From Endobugula sp047636495 (GTDB lineage: Bacteria > Pseudomonadota > Gammaproteobacteria > Pseudomonadales > Cellvibrionaceae), in contig JBLILH010000016.1 in the NCBI GenBank assembly GCA_047636495.1, forward strand, positions 5,957 to 69,956: a stretch of 64,000 nucleotides of DNA, in the 5' to 3' direction. Shown one piece after another: positions 25,991-34,990 of the stretch (position 1 is the stretch's first letter; each line of letters begins with the position of its first letter). A program made the position numbers and the translations under genes. The notes under the pieces were generated by a model, which was given only the letters and a program-made list of their open reading frames with translations, made no database searches and was not told the DNA's origin.

Positions 25991-26102
25991 GGTCATTCCG
26001 GAAAGCGTTTGTTGCTTATCCGGAACCCAGTAATTTCAAGCTCTGACAGGATACCGGATACCGGATCAAGTCCGGCATGACGAGTCCGGCATGACAGTCC
26101 GT
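25991..26102. repeat. REP-type repeat heading the tandem array
   Basis: GGTCATTCCGGAAAGCG ... CTTATCCGGAACCCA ... ATACCGGATCAAGTCCGGC, then ATGACGA. The tail word GTCCGGCATGACGA is repeated once more at once and then passes into the array at 26103. Confidence 0.75.
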
Positions 26103-26438
26103 CATAACGAGTCAGGCATATGACAGTTCGGCATAACGAGTCAGGCATATGACAGTTCGGCATAACGAGTCAGGCATGACAGTCCGGCATAACGAGTCAG
26201 GCATGACAGTCCGTCATAACGAGTCAGGCATATGACAGTCCGTCATAACGAGTCAGGCATATGACAGTTCGGCATAACGAGTCAGGCATGACAGTCCGGC
26301 ATAACGAGTCAGGCATATGACAGTCCGGCATAACGAGTCAGGCATATGACAGTCAGGCATAACGAGTCAGGCATATGACAGTCAGGCATAACGAGTCAGG
26401 CATGACAGTCCGTCATAACAAGTCAGGCATGACGATAT
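26103..26438. repeat. Tandem array of twelve 27/29-bp units derived from a REP tail
   Basis: Units begin at 26103, 26132, 26161, 26188, 26215, 26244, 26273, 26300, 26329, 26358, 26387 and 26414. Each starts CATAACGAGTCAGGCAT and continues with (AT)GACAGT and a variable 4-5 bp. The 27/29 difference is an extra AT dinucleotide, and long and short units are mixed. There are no unique spacers, so it is not a CRISPR. It lies between znuB and the SEC-C gene. Confidence 0.9.
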
Positions 26439-26463
26439 TACATCACACTAGATCTCATCACAC

Positions 26464-27312
26464 TTAATGACTTGATGATTTTATCTTTCTCATCGCTTCA
26501 ATGATCTGCTTCATGGGTAATAACCGATAGACAATATTAGTCATGATAAACAACAAGGCACTCACACAGACAATTGTTGGCCCAGTGGGAGTATCAAATA
26601 CATAGGATGCCTGCAAACCAGATAGACTGCTAAACGCAGCCAAACAGGCAGCAACAATCGCCATGGCTTCAGGGGTACGACTAAAAGGGCGTGCCGTTGC
26701 AGCAGGTACAATTAGCATAGCCGCAATCAGTAAAACTCCCACCACTTTAATCGCAACAGCGACCACTACAGCCAATGCAATCGTCAACATAAATTGTTCA
26801 CGCTTGGGATTAAAGCCACTCGCGAGAGCTAAGTCTGCATTTAAGGTAGACAACAATAAACCCGTCCAGCGCCATACGACCAAGCCCAATACAACTAAAG
26901 CGCCACCCCATATAACAAGAAGATCCATCTTGCCTACCGCTAAAATGTCACCAAACAAATAGGACATAAGATCAATACGTACGCCGGGTATAAAAGAAAC
27001 TGCCACTAAACCTATCGCCAATGAAGAATGTGACATCACCCCAAGCAAAGTATCTACTGTAAACCCTCGACCACTCAAGCTAGACACCATGGTTGCCATC
27101 AATAAACACACAAATAAAACGCCCGCAAAAATGGGCGTTGATAACGCCAATGACAGCGCAACACCCAGCACCGCAGCGTGAGCAGTAGCATCGCCAAAAT
27201 ACGCCATTCGCCGCCAAATTACAAAACATCCCAAAGGAGCCGCCGCCAGTGCTACACCCACACTGGCGAACATCGCACGGACTAAAAAGTCATCAAACAG
27301 ATTATCCAGCAT
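26464..27312 (-). CDS. znuB: ZnuB zinc ABC transporter permease
   Basis: 282 residues from ATG 27312 (MLDNLFDDFLVRAMFAS). The open frame extends further upstream, but that part lies in znuC and does not resemble ZnuB. ABC-3 family permease with about eight membrane helices and the signatures APLGCFVIWRRMAYFGDATAHAA and GVLLIAAMLIVPAATAR. It forms the channel of the high-affinity zinc importer. It overlaps the znuC end by 11 bp, so translation is coupled. The tandem repeat array begins 26 bp beyond its stop. Confidence 0.93.
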   Translation of the reverse strand: MLDNLFDDFLVRAMFASVGVALAAAPLGCFVIWRRMAYFGDATAHAAVLGVALSLALSTPIFAGVLFVCLLMATMVSSLSGRGFTVDTLLGVMSHSSLAIGLVAVSFIPGVRIDLMSYLFGDILAVGKMDLLVIWGGALVVLGLVVWRWTGLLLSTLNADLALASGFNPKREQFMLTIALAVVVAVAIKVVGVLLIAAMLIVPAATARPFSRTPEAMAIVAACLAAFSSLSGLQASYVFDTPTGPTIVCVSALLFIMTNIVYRLLPMKQIIEAMRKIKSSSH

Positions 27313-28036
27313 GGGGAGCCTTTTTAGTGTGCGAATGAAGATGGTGGCCTTGATGCAAATAAAGCGCGGCTTCACTTTCTCTGTCGAGACCAAATAAGGC
27401 GTGGTACTCCGGCGAGTCACCAACCGTTTCAGGCTTTCCCTGACAACAGATATGCCCATTCAGACAGATAACCCGATCAGTTTGACGCATCACCACGTGA
27501 AGTTCGTGACTGATCATCACAATGGCGCACCCGAGCTGCTCTCTAACACTGGCAATTTGTCGATAAAAACTCGCCGAGCCACGATGATCCAAACCTTGTG
27601 TTGCTTCATCAAGCAACAATAAATCCGGATTGCCTAACAGTGATCGAGCCAGCAACACTCGCTGAAATTGACCGCCGGACAAATCCATAATTTGCTGCTT
27701 AGCAAGCCCCGGAACACCGGCATGTTCAAGCGCTTCGGCAACCGTATTGGGCGAATAGCCACCCGGCAAATTCATAAAACGCTTTACCGACATCGGCAGT
27801 GTCGCGTCAATATGCAACCGTTGCGGCACATACCCAATTCGCAACCCCGGTTTTTTTTTCAATACCCCAGAGCTGGGATTTAGCGCTCCGATTAGTGTTT
27901 TAAATAACGTGGTCTTGCCCGAACCATTGGGGCCAAGTACCGTCACGATTTCTTGTGGGCTGATCGAAAAACTGATGTTGCTGAGAACGCTTCGCTGACC
28001 AAAATGAACCGACAAGTTGTCGCATTCAATTAACAT
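27302..28036 (-). CDS. znuC: ZnuC zinc ABC transporter ATPase
   Basis: 244 residues. Walker A GPNGSGKTT, signature LSGGQFQRV, Walker B LLLLDEA and the switch His (ISHEL) are all intact. The C-terminal tail is His-rich (LHQGHHLHSHTKKAPH), as common in ZnuC. It energises zinc uptake with ZnuB and ZnuA. The gene is divergent from znuA and shares the control region with the Zur box at 28075-28089. Confidence 0.95.
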   Translation of the reverse strand: MLIECDNLSVHFGQRSVLSNISFSISPQEIVTVLGPNGSGKTTLFKTLIGALNPSSGVLKKKPGLRIGYVPQRLHIDATLPMSVKRFMNLPGGYSPNTVAEALEHAGVPGLAKQQIMDLSGGQFQRVLLARSLLGNPDLLLLDEATQGLDHRGSASFYRQIASVREQLGCAIVMISHELHVVMRQTDRVICLNGHICCQGKPETVGDSPEYHALFGLDRESEAALYLHQGHHLHSHTKKAPHAG

Positions 28037-28074
28037 ATAGACACCTAATTAATATTTCAAAAACTAAAACAATA

Positions 28075-28089
28075 TGTTATGTTATAACA
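28075..28089. promoter_or_regulatory. Zur box between znuC and znuA
   Basis: TGTTATG-T-TATAACA: a 7-1-7 inverted repeat with one mismatch that agrees with the gammaproteobacterial Zur consensus (TGTTATAnTATAACA). It lies 39 bp upstream of znuC and 65 bp upstream of znuA, so it would serve both divergent promoters. The same sequence with one central change occurs at 30881-30895. Confidence 0.85.
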
Positions 28090-28153
28090 TTACTAAAAAG
28101 CTGTCACTCAAAACTTATTTCTCATCTGCATTTTTCAATCTTAGGAGACCCTA

Positions 28154-29212
28154 ATGCACCGCAAGCTCTTTACCTCACTACTTACTCACTTACCCACCTG
28201 CACAATCTTAAGCCTTGGCTTATCCGTCAATGCTCATGCGGCGCCTTCCGTTGCCGTTGATATCGCACCGTTACACTCCTTGGTCAGCCAAGTGATGGAG
28301 AACGTAGGCCAGCCCAAGCTGATCATTCCCGCTGAGGCTTCCCCACATCGCTACACTATGCGCCCGTCAGAAGCGAAAGCATTAGCCGACGCAGACACTA
28401 TATTTTGGATGGGCGAGAGCTTTACCCCGTGGCTAAATAAAGCCATGAATAACGTGGCCAGTTCAGCGCAGAAAATCGCCGTATTGGATATTGAAGGCAC
28501 CATCACTCACCAATACCGAGAAGGCGCTACCTTTGAATCTCATGAGCATCATGAAGGGCATGAGGATGAAGGCCATGAAGGTGAAGAGCACGGCAAAGAA
28601 GAACATCACGAAAATGAAAAACATAATGAAAAAGAAGAACATCATGCAAAAGAAAAGCATCATGAAAAGGAAGAGCATCACGATGAACATGATGCAGAGC
28701 GTAGCGACCCCCACGCTTGGTTAGATCCTGAAAACGCCAAATTGTGGGTCAACCACATTAAAGATATCTTATCCAAACAAGACCCTGAAAACGCGTCAAT
28801 TTATGCTAGCAACGCAACAAAATCCATCGCTTCACTTGACGCGCTGATAGAGTCTACACGCACGAGAATCAATGTAATGAACAATCCACAGTTTATTGTC
28901 TTTCATGATGCCTACCAGTATTTTGAAAAGCGCTTTGGTATAACAGCTGCAGGCTCCATCTCTCTTGGTGATGCCCAAGCCCCTAGCCCCGCTCGTATCA
29001 AAGAAGTTCGAGAAACCGTTAAGAAACTAGGTGTGACCTGCGCCTTTACCGAACCTCAATACAATCCGGGCCTAGTTAACAACGTTTTCGAAGGTACCAG
29101 CGTATCGACTATTGGTGTTATGGATCCACATGGTGTGGGCCTAGTGACAGGAAGCAGCCACTATCAAAAACTGATTCAAAACATGGCAAACAGCCTGAGC
29201 CAGTGTCAATAA
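28154..29212 (+). CDS. znuA: ZnuA zinc-binding periplasmic protein
   Basis: 352 residues with signal peptide (to NAHAA, about 30). Zinc ligands of the cluster A-I family are recognisable: His in PAEASPHRYTM, His in VFHDAYQYFEKRF, and a C-terminal MDPHGV region. Residues about 130-182 form a long loop of His, Glu and Lys (EHHEGHEDEGHEGEEHGKEE and onwards), the zinc-collecting loop typical of ZnuA. AGGAGA stands 8 bp before the start. It delivers zinc to ZnuBC. A hairpin at 29257-29294 follows the gene. Confidence 0.95.
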   Translation: MHRKLFTSLLTHLPTCTILSLGLSVNAHAAPSVAVDIAPLHSLVSQVMENVGQPKLIIPAEASPHRYTMRPSEAKALADADTIFWMGESFTPWLNKAMNNVASSAQKIAVLDIEGTITHQYREGATFESHEHHEGHEDEGHEGEEHGKEEHHENEKHNEKEEHHAKEKHHEKEEHHDEHDAERSDPHAWLDPENAKLWVNHIKDILSKQDPENASIYASNATKSIASLDALIESTRTRINVMNNPQFIVFHDAYQYFEKRFGITAAGSISLGDAQAPSPARIKEVRETVKKLGVTCAFTEPQYNPGLVNNVFEGTSVSTIGVMDPHGVGLVTGSSHYQKLIQNMANSLSQCQ

Positions 29213-29256
29213 TTTACTTTATGTAGCGTCACGTTATTGAGTGCCACGTTAACAGG

Positions 29257-29294
29257 GATCTCTGAGTCAGTCTTCCCTCGCTGATTCAGAGATC
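29257..29294 (+). terminator. Hairpin after znuA (weak terminator or mRNA 3' structure)
   Basis: GATCTCTGAGTCAG pairs with CTGATTCAGAGATC with one mismatch, around a 10-nt loop. No T-run follows, so efficient intrinsic termination is doubtful. Confidence 0.45.
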
Positions 29295-29411
29295 AATCAA
29301 TAGAGGTGTGATTTTATTTTCCACACAGTTATCATTAAAAAAACCGCCGCACCTCTACGCTAGTGGAAGCTCTGGCTTAGCCAGAACATCCTTAAAAAAT
29401 ATTATATTCAC

Positions 29412-29600
29412 TTATTTGTTAGGCTCACTTTTTATCTTAGCGAGTCTTTTTGTTAACTCCTTCTGAAGCAGGTTTTTGGTATAGGGCTTTATGGTTTTCC
29501 ACTCTTGGCATTCTGGGCGAGTACGACCGCACCCCAAACACCACCCTTTAGGGCCGGAGAATTCACAAATGTCGATACAAGGACTTTTTTGTTTTTTCAT
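29412..29600 (-). CDS. DUF1289 small cysteine-rich protein
   Basis: 62 residues. The whole protein is the DUF1289 motif: SPCIDICEF, GPKGWCLGCGRTRPE, then EWKTI, with four Cys in C-x3-C...C-x2-C arrangement suited to bind a metal. These proteins are often expressed next to tRNA-modification or Fe-S genes; function unknown. It lies 11 bp after the preceding minus-strand gene (29612-30049) and probably shares its transcript, downstream of zur. Confidence 0.85.
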   Translation of the reverse strand: MKKQKSPCIDICEFSGPKGWCLGCGRTRPECQEWKTIKPYTKNLLQKELTKRLAKIKSEPNK

Positions 29601-29611
29601 GCTCCCCCCTG

Positions 29612-30049
29612 CTAAAGTGTGCGCAATGCCTGCTCAACACCGCTTTCAAGTTGCCGCAGACGGTTGAACTCATCAAAAAGTCGCTGCTCCAAATTTTTAA
29701 AATTGAGGGGTAACGTGCGCTGACAAATATTGTAGTTTTTACCGCCCGCTTGATACCCTTTCCAACTTTTTATGCGATCCCCCTCTAGCGCTAGGAACTT
29801 CTGTATGAATTCAGATTGAGATTGACAATCTTCTTCTGCATGCATACAAATCGGAAAGGCTTTTTGTTTTATTTGAGGTGCTTCTATATACGTTTCAAAA
29901 TGAATTCCACCTTGATTATGATTGTGCCAATTCACTTTGTAGAGCTGTAGGTAAGCACCACGGTTATATATTTTCCATTCATCCTCAAACCAATTAGATT
30001 GTTTGAGTTTTTCTTCGAGATTATGGAAAATTTTCTTAATGTCTTTCAT
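29612..30049 (-). CDS. Conserved-looking cytoplasmic protein of unknown function
   Basis: 145 residues, no signal peptide or membrane helix. It begins with a helical stretch (IKKIFHNLEEKLKQSNWFEDEWKIYNRG), then a beta-rich core with aromatic and His residues (VNWHNHNQGGIHFETYIEAP), two Cys (PICMHAEEDCQSQ), and a C-terminal helix (LEQRLFDEFNRLRQLESGVEQ). I do not recognise the family. It sits between zur and the DUF1289 gene on the same strand. Confidence 0.65.
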   Translation of the reverse strand: MKDIKKIFHNLEEKLKQSNWFEDEWKIYNRGAYLQLYKVNWHNHNQGGIHFETYIEAPQIKQKAFPICMHAEEDCQSQSEFIQKFLALEGDRIKSWKGYQAGGKNYNICQRTLPLNFKNLEQRLFDEFNRLRQLESGVEQALRTL

Positions 30050-30225
30050 ACAGCTAACTCTCTTGTATCATTTGCTTTATTTTTAGAGCAATCCAGTTAT
30101 GCGGATGAGCCTATAAACAGATGAATAACAGGGTCAGTAGCACAACCAACATAAAATATCGCGCTGACCGCTTTATCAATCTCATCATTCCACTATGCAC
30201 ATTTTTAATCAAGCGCAGAACAAAT

Positions 30226-30684
30226 CTATATACATTTTTTACACACCCCACTGAGTTCTAATGGGGTATCACTTAAATGAAAGCCAGTTTTATTGGTCAC
30301 TTCTCGTAAACCCTTTAACATCGAAACATCAACATCCACTTCTTCAACGCGAGAACATTGATTGCAAATTAAAAACTGTGATGGTTTATGTTGATGCCGA
30401 CAAACTATATGGGAACAAGCCACATATTTATTCGCTAATTCCAATCGATGAGCGAACCCTTGAGTCTGCAAAAACTCCAATGCTCGATAAACTGTCACCG
30501 CAGAAATTATTTCACCGTGATTGTTTTTACAATCATCTACTAATTCATAAGCGGATATTGCCTTTTGTGATGTTAACAGTATGCGTAACACCAGCTTTCG
30601 CTTTTTAGTTAATCGTTCACCTTTTTTTTGGCAATATTGTTCAGACAATTCAATTTTTTTATTTAACTGATTAGCATCATCCAT
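30226..30684 (-). CDS. zur: Zinc uptake regulator Zur
   Basis: 152 residues. Fur-family winged helix (RLTKKRKLVLRILL; SAVTVYRALEFLQTQGFAHR), the YVACSH element and two CxxC pairs (CNQC and CKKC) for structural zinc. Alignment by eye follows E. coli Zur throughout (ISAYELVDD, VTVYRALEFL, FICNQC-like, GLCxxC-like). With zinc bound it should repress znuA and znuCB through the box at 28075. A matching box lies about 200 bp upstream of its own start. It is followed on the same strand by two small genes. Confidence 0.93.
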   Translation of the reverse strand: MDDANQLNKKIELSEQYCQKKGERLTKKRKLVLRILLTSQKAISAYELVDDCKNNHGEIISAVTVYRALEFLQTQGFAHRLELANKYVACSHIVCRHQHKPSQFLICNQCSRVEEVDVDVSMLKGLREVTNKTGFHLSDTPLELSGVCKKCI

Positions 30685-30880
30685 TACGTGGAGCCCTTAG
30701 GAAAAATTCAATGTGAACAACTGCCATGCTTGCTCAAAAGATAAAACAGTATATTGGTGTACCTATCGGTACTGCTCGTCACTTGCAAAATAACGATGTC
30801 AAAAGCTTGTCTCGTAGAGCACACTCATTCTATGGACGCTCGTTTTAGCATAGCTGTGACGCATAAACATCCAACTATAA

Positions 30881-30895
30881 TGTTATGATATAACA
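30881..30895. promoter_or_regulatory. Second Zur box
   Basis: TGTTATG-A-TATAACA, identical to the znu box except at the central base, and followed by a further TAACA half site. It is 196 bp upstream of zur (minus strand) and has no intact plus-strand gene directly behind it before topB at 31222. Confidence 0.75.
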
Positions 30896-30951
30896 TAACA
30901 TATTGGTAAGGCAATGGAAGCGCTAAATAACGAGGAAGTATAGGGGTAGGA

Positions 30952-31020
30952 TAGGGGTCAGAGCCCTAAGTGAGCATTGGTTTGGCAAGGAAAAGGCTTT
31001 GTATAGGGCTCTGACCCCTA
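30952..31020. repeat. RAYT-type REP pair (inverted repeat)
   Basis: TAGGGGTCAGAGCCCTA (30952-30968) and its exact reverse complement (31004-31020) with a 35-bp loop. The GGGGTCAGAGCCC word recurs at 42375-42605. Such paired words accompany REP-associated tyrosine transposases, of which a remnant lies at 44806-45483. Confidence 0.75.
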
Positions 31021-31023
31021 AAG

Positions 31024-31149
31024 TTAAAGTGGACAAAAAGCTAAATCTACCACAGTATTTTCGCAGCAATCAGTCGCATTACCTTTACTTGCACATTGAG
31101 CCGCATAAGCACTTGCTGACGAAAACCCAGGGCCAAAGGCATTGATCAT
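31024..31149 (-). pseudogene. Small Cys-containing open frame, possibly the tail of a lost gene
   Basis: The minus-strand frame reads MINAFGPGFSSASAYAAQCA, then DCCENTVVDLAFCPL and a stop: 41 residues from ATG 31149. The open frame continues upstream for about 16 codons without a start. Composition and sense look protein-like, but there is no ribosome-binding site and no family I know. It may be the 3' end of a gene removed by the neighbouring REP insertion. Confidence 0.25.
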
Positions 31150-31221
31150 CTCGCGAAAACACTGTATAAGTAGACAGTATTTCAGAGAAGCCCCTCACCA
31201 TACATCATTTGGAGCCAGCCA

Positions 31222-33189
31222 ATGATCCTCTACATCGCCGAAAAACCCAGTCTTGGTAGAGCCCTTGCCGAGGCACTCCCCAAACCGCATAGCAAAGGCG
31301 ATGGCTTTATTACCGTGGGCAATGGGGACATTGTCAGTTGGTGTATCGGGCATTTATTAGAACAGGCCGAACCCGACGCCTATCACCCCGATTATAAAAA
31401 ATGGAATATTGCTCACTTACCCATTATTCCCAAAGAATGGAAACTAGAAGCCAAAACTAAGACAAAAAAACAATTATCTATTCTCAAAAAACTCATCAAA
31501 CAAGCCAAGCTGCTCGTTAACGTGGGCGATCCCGATCGCGAAGGGCAAATATTAGTAGACGAAGTGATTCATTATGCTGGCGCCTCTAAAACAAAAATGG
31601 CCGCTGCTAAACGATGCTTAATTAGCGACTTAAATCCTTCCGCTGTCAAAAAATCACTCAACAACCTTAGAAATAATAGCGAGTTTATTCCCCTCGCCGC
31701 ATCCGCATTAGCCCGCGCCCGTGCAGACTGGCTGTATGGCATGAACATGACACGCCTATGTACCGTGCAAGGGCAGCAATCGGGGTTTAATGGCGTACTC
31801 TCTATTGGTCGAGTACAAACTCCGTTGTTAGGCTTAGTGGTTAAGCGCGATAATGAGATCGCCCATTTTATCGCCAAACCTTTTTACGAATTGATGGTTT
31901 CGTTATCTACCGTCGGCGTACCCAACAAAAAAACGCCCAACTCCAATTTATATAGTTTTAACGCCAAATGGAAACCCAGCGCTGCCTGCGAAGACTATAT
32001 GGATGACGAGGGTCGCGTACTGTCGCGCCAGCTGGTAGAGAACGTCGCATCCCGCGTTATTAATCAAACCGGTAGTATTGTTAATTTTAATGCGAACATC
32101 AAAAAACAAGCACCCCCCCTGCCCTACAATTTATCCAGCTTACAAATTGATGCAGCTAAACGCTTTGGTTTAAGCGCCAAACAGGTACTCGATAGTTGCC
32201 AGCAACTCTACGAGCGTCACAAGTTAATTACCTATCCGCGCTCTGACTGCCGCTATCTACCTAAAGAACATTTCAGTGAAGCAGCCAACGTTATTAGCGC
32301 TATCGATAACAATACCGATGGCTTGCGAAACACTATCGACGCCTGCGATACCCGCAAAAAATCTAAGGCGTGGGATGATAAGAAAGTCAGCGCCCACCAC
32401 GCTATTATCCCCACCCATAAAAAACTCAAGTCTAGCTCGCTAGACAGTAACGAAAGTAAAATCTACGAACTGATTGCTCGGCAATATCTATTACAGTTTT
32501 TACCTCCCTTTGAATATCGACAAGTGCAAGTGGATGCCGAAATTGCAGGGGGATTATTTATTGCCAAGCGCAAGGAAATACTCGATCTAGGCTGGAAAAT
32601 GGCCTTCCCGAAAAAGAAGACACACAATAAAGACAGCGACGATAAAGAAGACGAATTTTCCGACAGTGTTATGCCCACGCTCAAAAAAGGCGATGCTGTA
32701 GACTGTACCGACACTAACATAAGTGACAAACAAACCAGCCCGCCCAAACGGTTTAACGACGCCTCGCTGCTAGCCGCCATGACGGGGATATCCCGCTATG
32801 TCAACGACCCGGAAATACGTAAAACGCTACGAGAAACCGACGGCCTAGGCACCGAAGCCACCCGCGCAGGGATTATCGAATTATTATTTACGCGCAATTA
32901 TTTACTACGCAAAGGCAAAGAAATACACGCGACCGACATCGGCCTGCAATTGATCAAAAGCCTACCCGACTGCGTCGCACTCCCCGACATGACCGCCCAA
33001 TGGGAATCGCAACTCAACGACATCAGCCTACGCAAACTCGCCTACCCACAATTTATGCACGCCATGACACAAAACTTAACCCAGCTGATAGATGCCACTA
33101 GCGGCGTGGTATTTGATGGCCTGAAGGGAAAAGGCAAAGCCTTTGTGAAACGACGCAAAAAAACATCCCCAAAAAGGGAAAAAGTTTGA
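31222..33189 (+). CDS. topB: DNA topoisomerase III
   Basis: 655 residues, type IA topoisomerase. The Toprim domain has the start LYIAEKPSLGRALA and NVGDPDREGQILVDE (the DxD and Glu acid cluster). The nick-closing region reads LSIGRVQTPLLGLVV, and the catalytic Tyr is in LITYPRSDCRYLP. It decatenates DNA and resolves recombination or replication intermediates. The C-terminus is basic (KGKGKAFVKRRKKTSPKREK) and lacks the extra zinc ribbons found in TopA. GGAG stands 10 bp before the start. It appears monocistronic. Confidence 0.94.
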   Translation: MILYIAEKPSLGRALAEALPKPHSKGDGFITVGNGDIVSWCIGHLLEQAEPDAYHPDYKKWNIAHLPIIPKEWKLEAKTKTKKQLSILKKLIKQAKLLVNVGDPDREGQILVDEVIHYAGASKTKMAAAKRCLISDLNPSAVKKSLNNLRNNSEFIPLAASALARARADWLYGMNMTRLCTVQGQQSGFNGVLSIGRVQTPLLGLVVKRDNEIAHFIAKPFYELMVSLSTVGVPNKKTPNSNLYSFNAKWKPSAACEDYMDDEGRVLSRQLVENVASRVINQTGSIVNFNANIKKQAPPLPYNLSSLQIDAAKRFGLSAKQVLDSCQQLYERHKLITYPRSDCRYLPKEHFSEAANVISAIDNNTDGLRNTIDACDTRKKSKAWDDKKVSAHHAIIPTHKKLKSSSLDSNESKIYELIARQYLLQFLPPFEYRQVQVDAEIAGGLFIAKRKEILDLGWKMAFPKKKTHNKDSDDKEDEFSDSVMPTLKKGDAVDCTDTNISDKQTSPPKRFNDASLLAAMTGISRYVNDPEIRKTLRETDGLGTEATRAGIIELLFTRNYLLRKGKEIHATDIGLQLIKSLPDCVALPDMTAQWESQLNDISLRKLAYPQFMHAMTQNLTQLIDATSGVVFDGLKGKGKAFVKRRKKTSPKREKV

Positions 33190-33379
33190 CGTTAGTCTCT
33201 AAGTGTTCCATAACATAATGCGAAAACCATAAACTGAAAACCTCTTGGTGGAATCGCCCTTGTGTTTATTTTGGTGAATTCCCTACCCGAGTGCACCTCC
33301 GATACTTTCAAAGTGACCGCACTTACGTATCTAAAAAATGAGGCTCTAACAATTGATGTAATCTGGAGAACCGCAAGCC

Positions 33380-33748
33380 ATGTTGTATCAACATTTCACC
33401 GCCAATAGACGCCATACGTTGATGCACTTTTTTTATTGTACGTTAAGCTACCGTAAGATTAGATGTAGTCGACGTACCCACCATACAAGTATTTCACGCG
33501 AAGTGACAAGAAATCAGCAACAAGTCTGGATGTTTATTTTGCCGATCTCTATTCACCGTGACAAGGAAGCATAAATTAAAATGCCACGGTTTATTCATGT
33601 AATATTATCTAAGGGGGTGGTAACAGTTGAACTAAGAGTGCTTACTACTGCTATCGAAAAATTGAATACTCGGCCTCGAAAACCCCTCAATTATCGGACC
33701 CCCAATGAAGCATTGTCGAAACGAACGGTAAGTAAACCTGAAACTTGA
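33380..33748 (+). pseudogene. Decayed IS30-family transposase
   Basis: The 5' part reads YQHFTANRRHTLMHFFYCTL, then SYRKIRCSRRTHHTSISREVTRN, the helix-turn-helix of IS30 transposases. After a large internal deletion the 3' part (about 33640-33748) reads IEKLNTRPRKPLNYRTPNEA, the usual C-terminal motif (LNxRPRKxLxYxTP). The DDE core is missing, so it is inactive. No terminal inverted repeats could be assigned. Confidence 0.75.
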
Positions 33749-33757
33749 CTTCGCACC

Positions 33758-34990
33758 TTATAAAGACATAACAAAATGGTGGTAGTCAGCTACTTTTAAA
33801 CCCGCATAACCATCAGGATGATCACTTTCAATTAAGAATGACTGTTCTAGTTTACCCTGCGCGGTTAGTGTTAAATCAATTAATTTTTTTCTGACCTGCT
33901 TACCCGAAGCATCTTTTAACAATAATATTTTTGGTAGATGCCGATATTTTTGGTTGCGCTCCAATACAATAGCTAAATAGCCATTCACTAACTCCACGAT
34001 GGTGCCGGGTGGATACAAACTAATGGCTTCAATAAATTGCAGCGCTAACTTTTCATCAAATTGTGTACCACGATGTTTATAAATCTCTTTAATAGCGGCA
34101 GAGGGTGTTATCGCCTTTGAGTAATGACGGTCTGCAGTCATTGCATCATAACTGTCTGCGAGTGATACGATTTTAGTGTGTTGGGAAAGTTTGCTTCCAT
34201 TTAATCCACGGGGATAACCTTTCCCATCAACACGTTCGTGGTGGTTATAGGCAACATCAACGCTATAGCCTATATCGGGAGATGCCATCAGTAAGTTGCG
34301 GCCTAAAGTGACGTGTGCCTGCATTTGCATCCATTCTTTTGGCGTAAGCTTGTCTGGTTTATCAAGAATGGCATTAGGGACGCGTATTTTCCCCACATCA
34401 TGCAACAAACCACACATTCCCAAAGAAAAAAGCTCGTCTTTTTCATAACCTAATTGTCTGCCAAAGGCGATACATAAAATACAAACATTAAGAGAATGAT
34501 CGGCGGTATAACTATTTGAATCTCTCACTTTACTCATCCACAACATTGCATTGGGGTTTCGCAATATGCTGTCGACACAATTCTCGACCGTTTTCCTTAT
34601 CTCTTGGGTGTTGATAACGCCACCTAAAACGATATCATCGAAAATTGTTTTTGTTTTCTGACGCGATGCACTAAATGCTTTGTGCGACTTGTCATATTCA
34701 TGCGCCATACTCAGTTTATTAATATAGCGTGTTTTACTTGGCGCTGTTTTTCCTGACGCATGATGGGGTTCAAATTTGTTACCCTGCACGTTTTCAACGA
34801 CAGGGTCTACCCACACATACGTGCATTCCTCTTCTAACAGACAAATATCAGCGTAACTTTCTATCATAAAACCTTGATACAGGAATGAAGAGTCTAGCCA
34901 TTCTTTATCTAGTCTCGACACGTACATACCAATTGCTAGACTAGAAACTGGCAGTTTGAGCATGTTGGAATTATCGTCTGTTAATTTCAT
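33758..34990 (-). CDS. HD-GYP c-di-GMP phosphodiesterase with DUF3391 N-terminus
   Basis: 410 residues. The N-terminal DUF3391-type region (LPVSSLAIGMYVSRLDKEWLDSSF...YVWVD) is followed by an HD-GYP domain at about 155-340. LLHDVGKI (HD), the HVTLGRNLL region and NHHERVDGKGYPRGL (HHExxDGxGYP) are intact, as is DSYDAMTADRHY. It should hydrolyse c-di-GMP to pGpG or GMP, opposing the GGDEF protein at 4195-5628. No membrane segment, so it is cytoplasmic. It is monocistronic. Confidence 0.92.
   Translation of the reverse strand: MKLTDDNSNMLKLPVSSLAIGMYVSRLDKEWLDSSFLYQGFMIESYADICLLEEECTYVWVDPVVENVQGNKFEPHHASGKTAPSKTRYINKLSMAHEYDKSHKAFSASRQKTKTIFDDIVLGGVINTQEIRKTVENCVDSILRNPNAMLWMSKVRDSNSYTADHSLNVCILCIAFGRQLGYEKDELFSLGMCGLLHDVGKIRVPNAILDKPDKLTPKEWMQMQAHVTLGRNLLMASPDIGYSVDVAYNHHERVDGKGYPRGLNGSKLSQHTKIVSLADSYDAMTADRHYSKAITPSAAIKEIYKHRGTQFDEKLALQFIEAISLYPPGTIVELVNGYLAIVLERNQKYRHLPKILLLKDASGKQVRKKLIDLTLTAQGKLEQSFLIESDHPDGYAGLKVADYHHFVMSL

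Noticed and set aside
26103..26438. Possible CRISPR array
   Set aside because: The units are tandem with no unique spacers of constant length, they derive from a REP tail, and no cas genes are present.
27313..27459. N-terminal extension of ZnuB
   Set aside because: It overlaps znuC in another frame and does not resemble ZnuB; the ATG at 27312 gives the normal start.
28463..28724. Met/Phe-rich and Lys-rich frames within znuA
   Set aside because: Shadow frames of the His/Glu/Lys-rich zinc loop of znuA.
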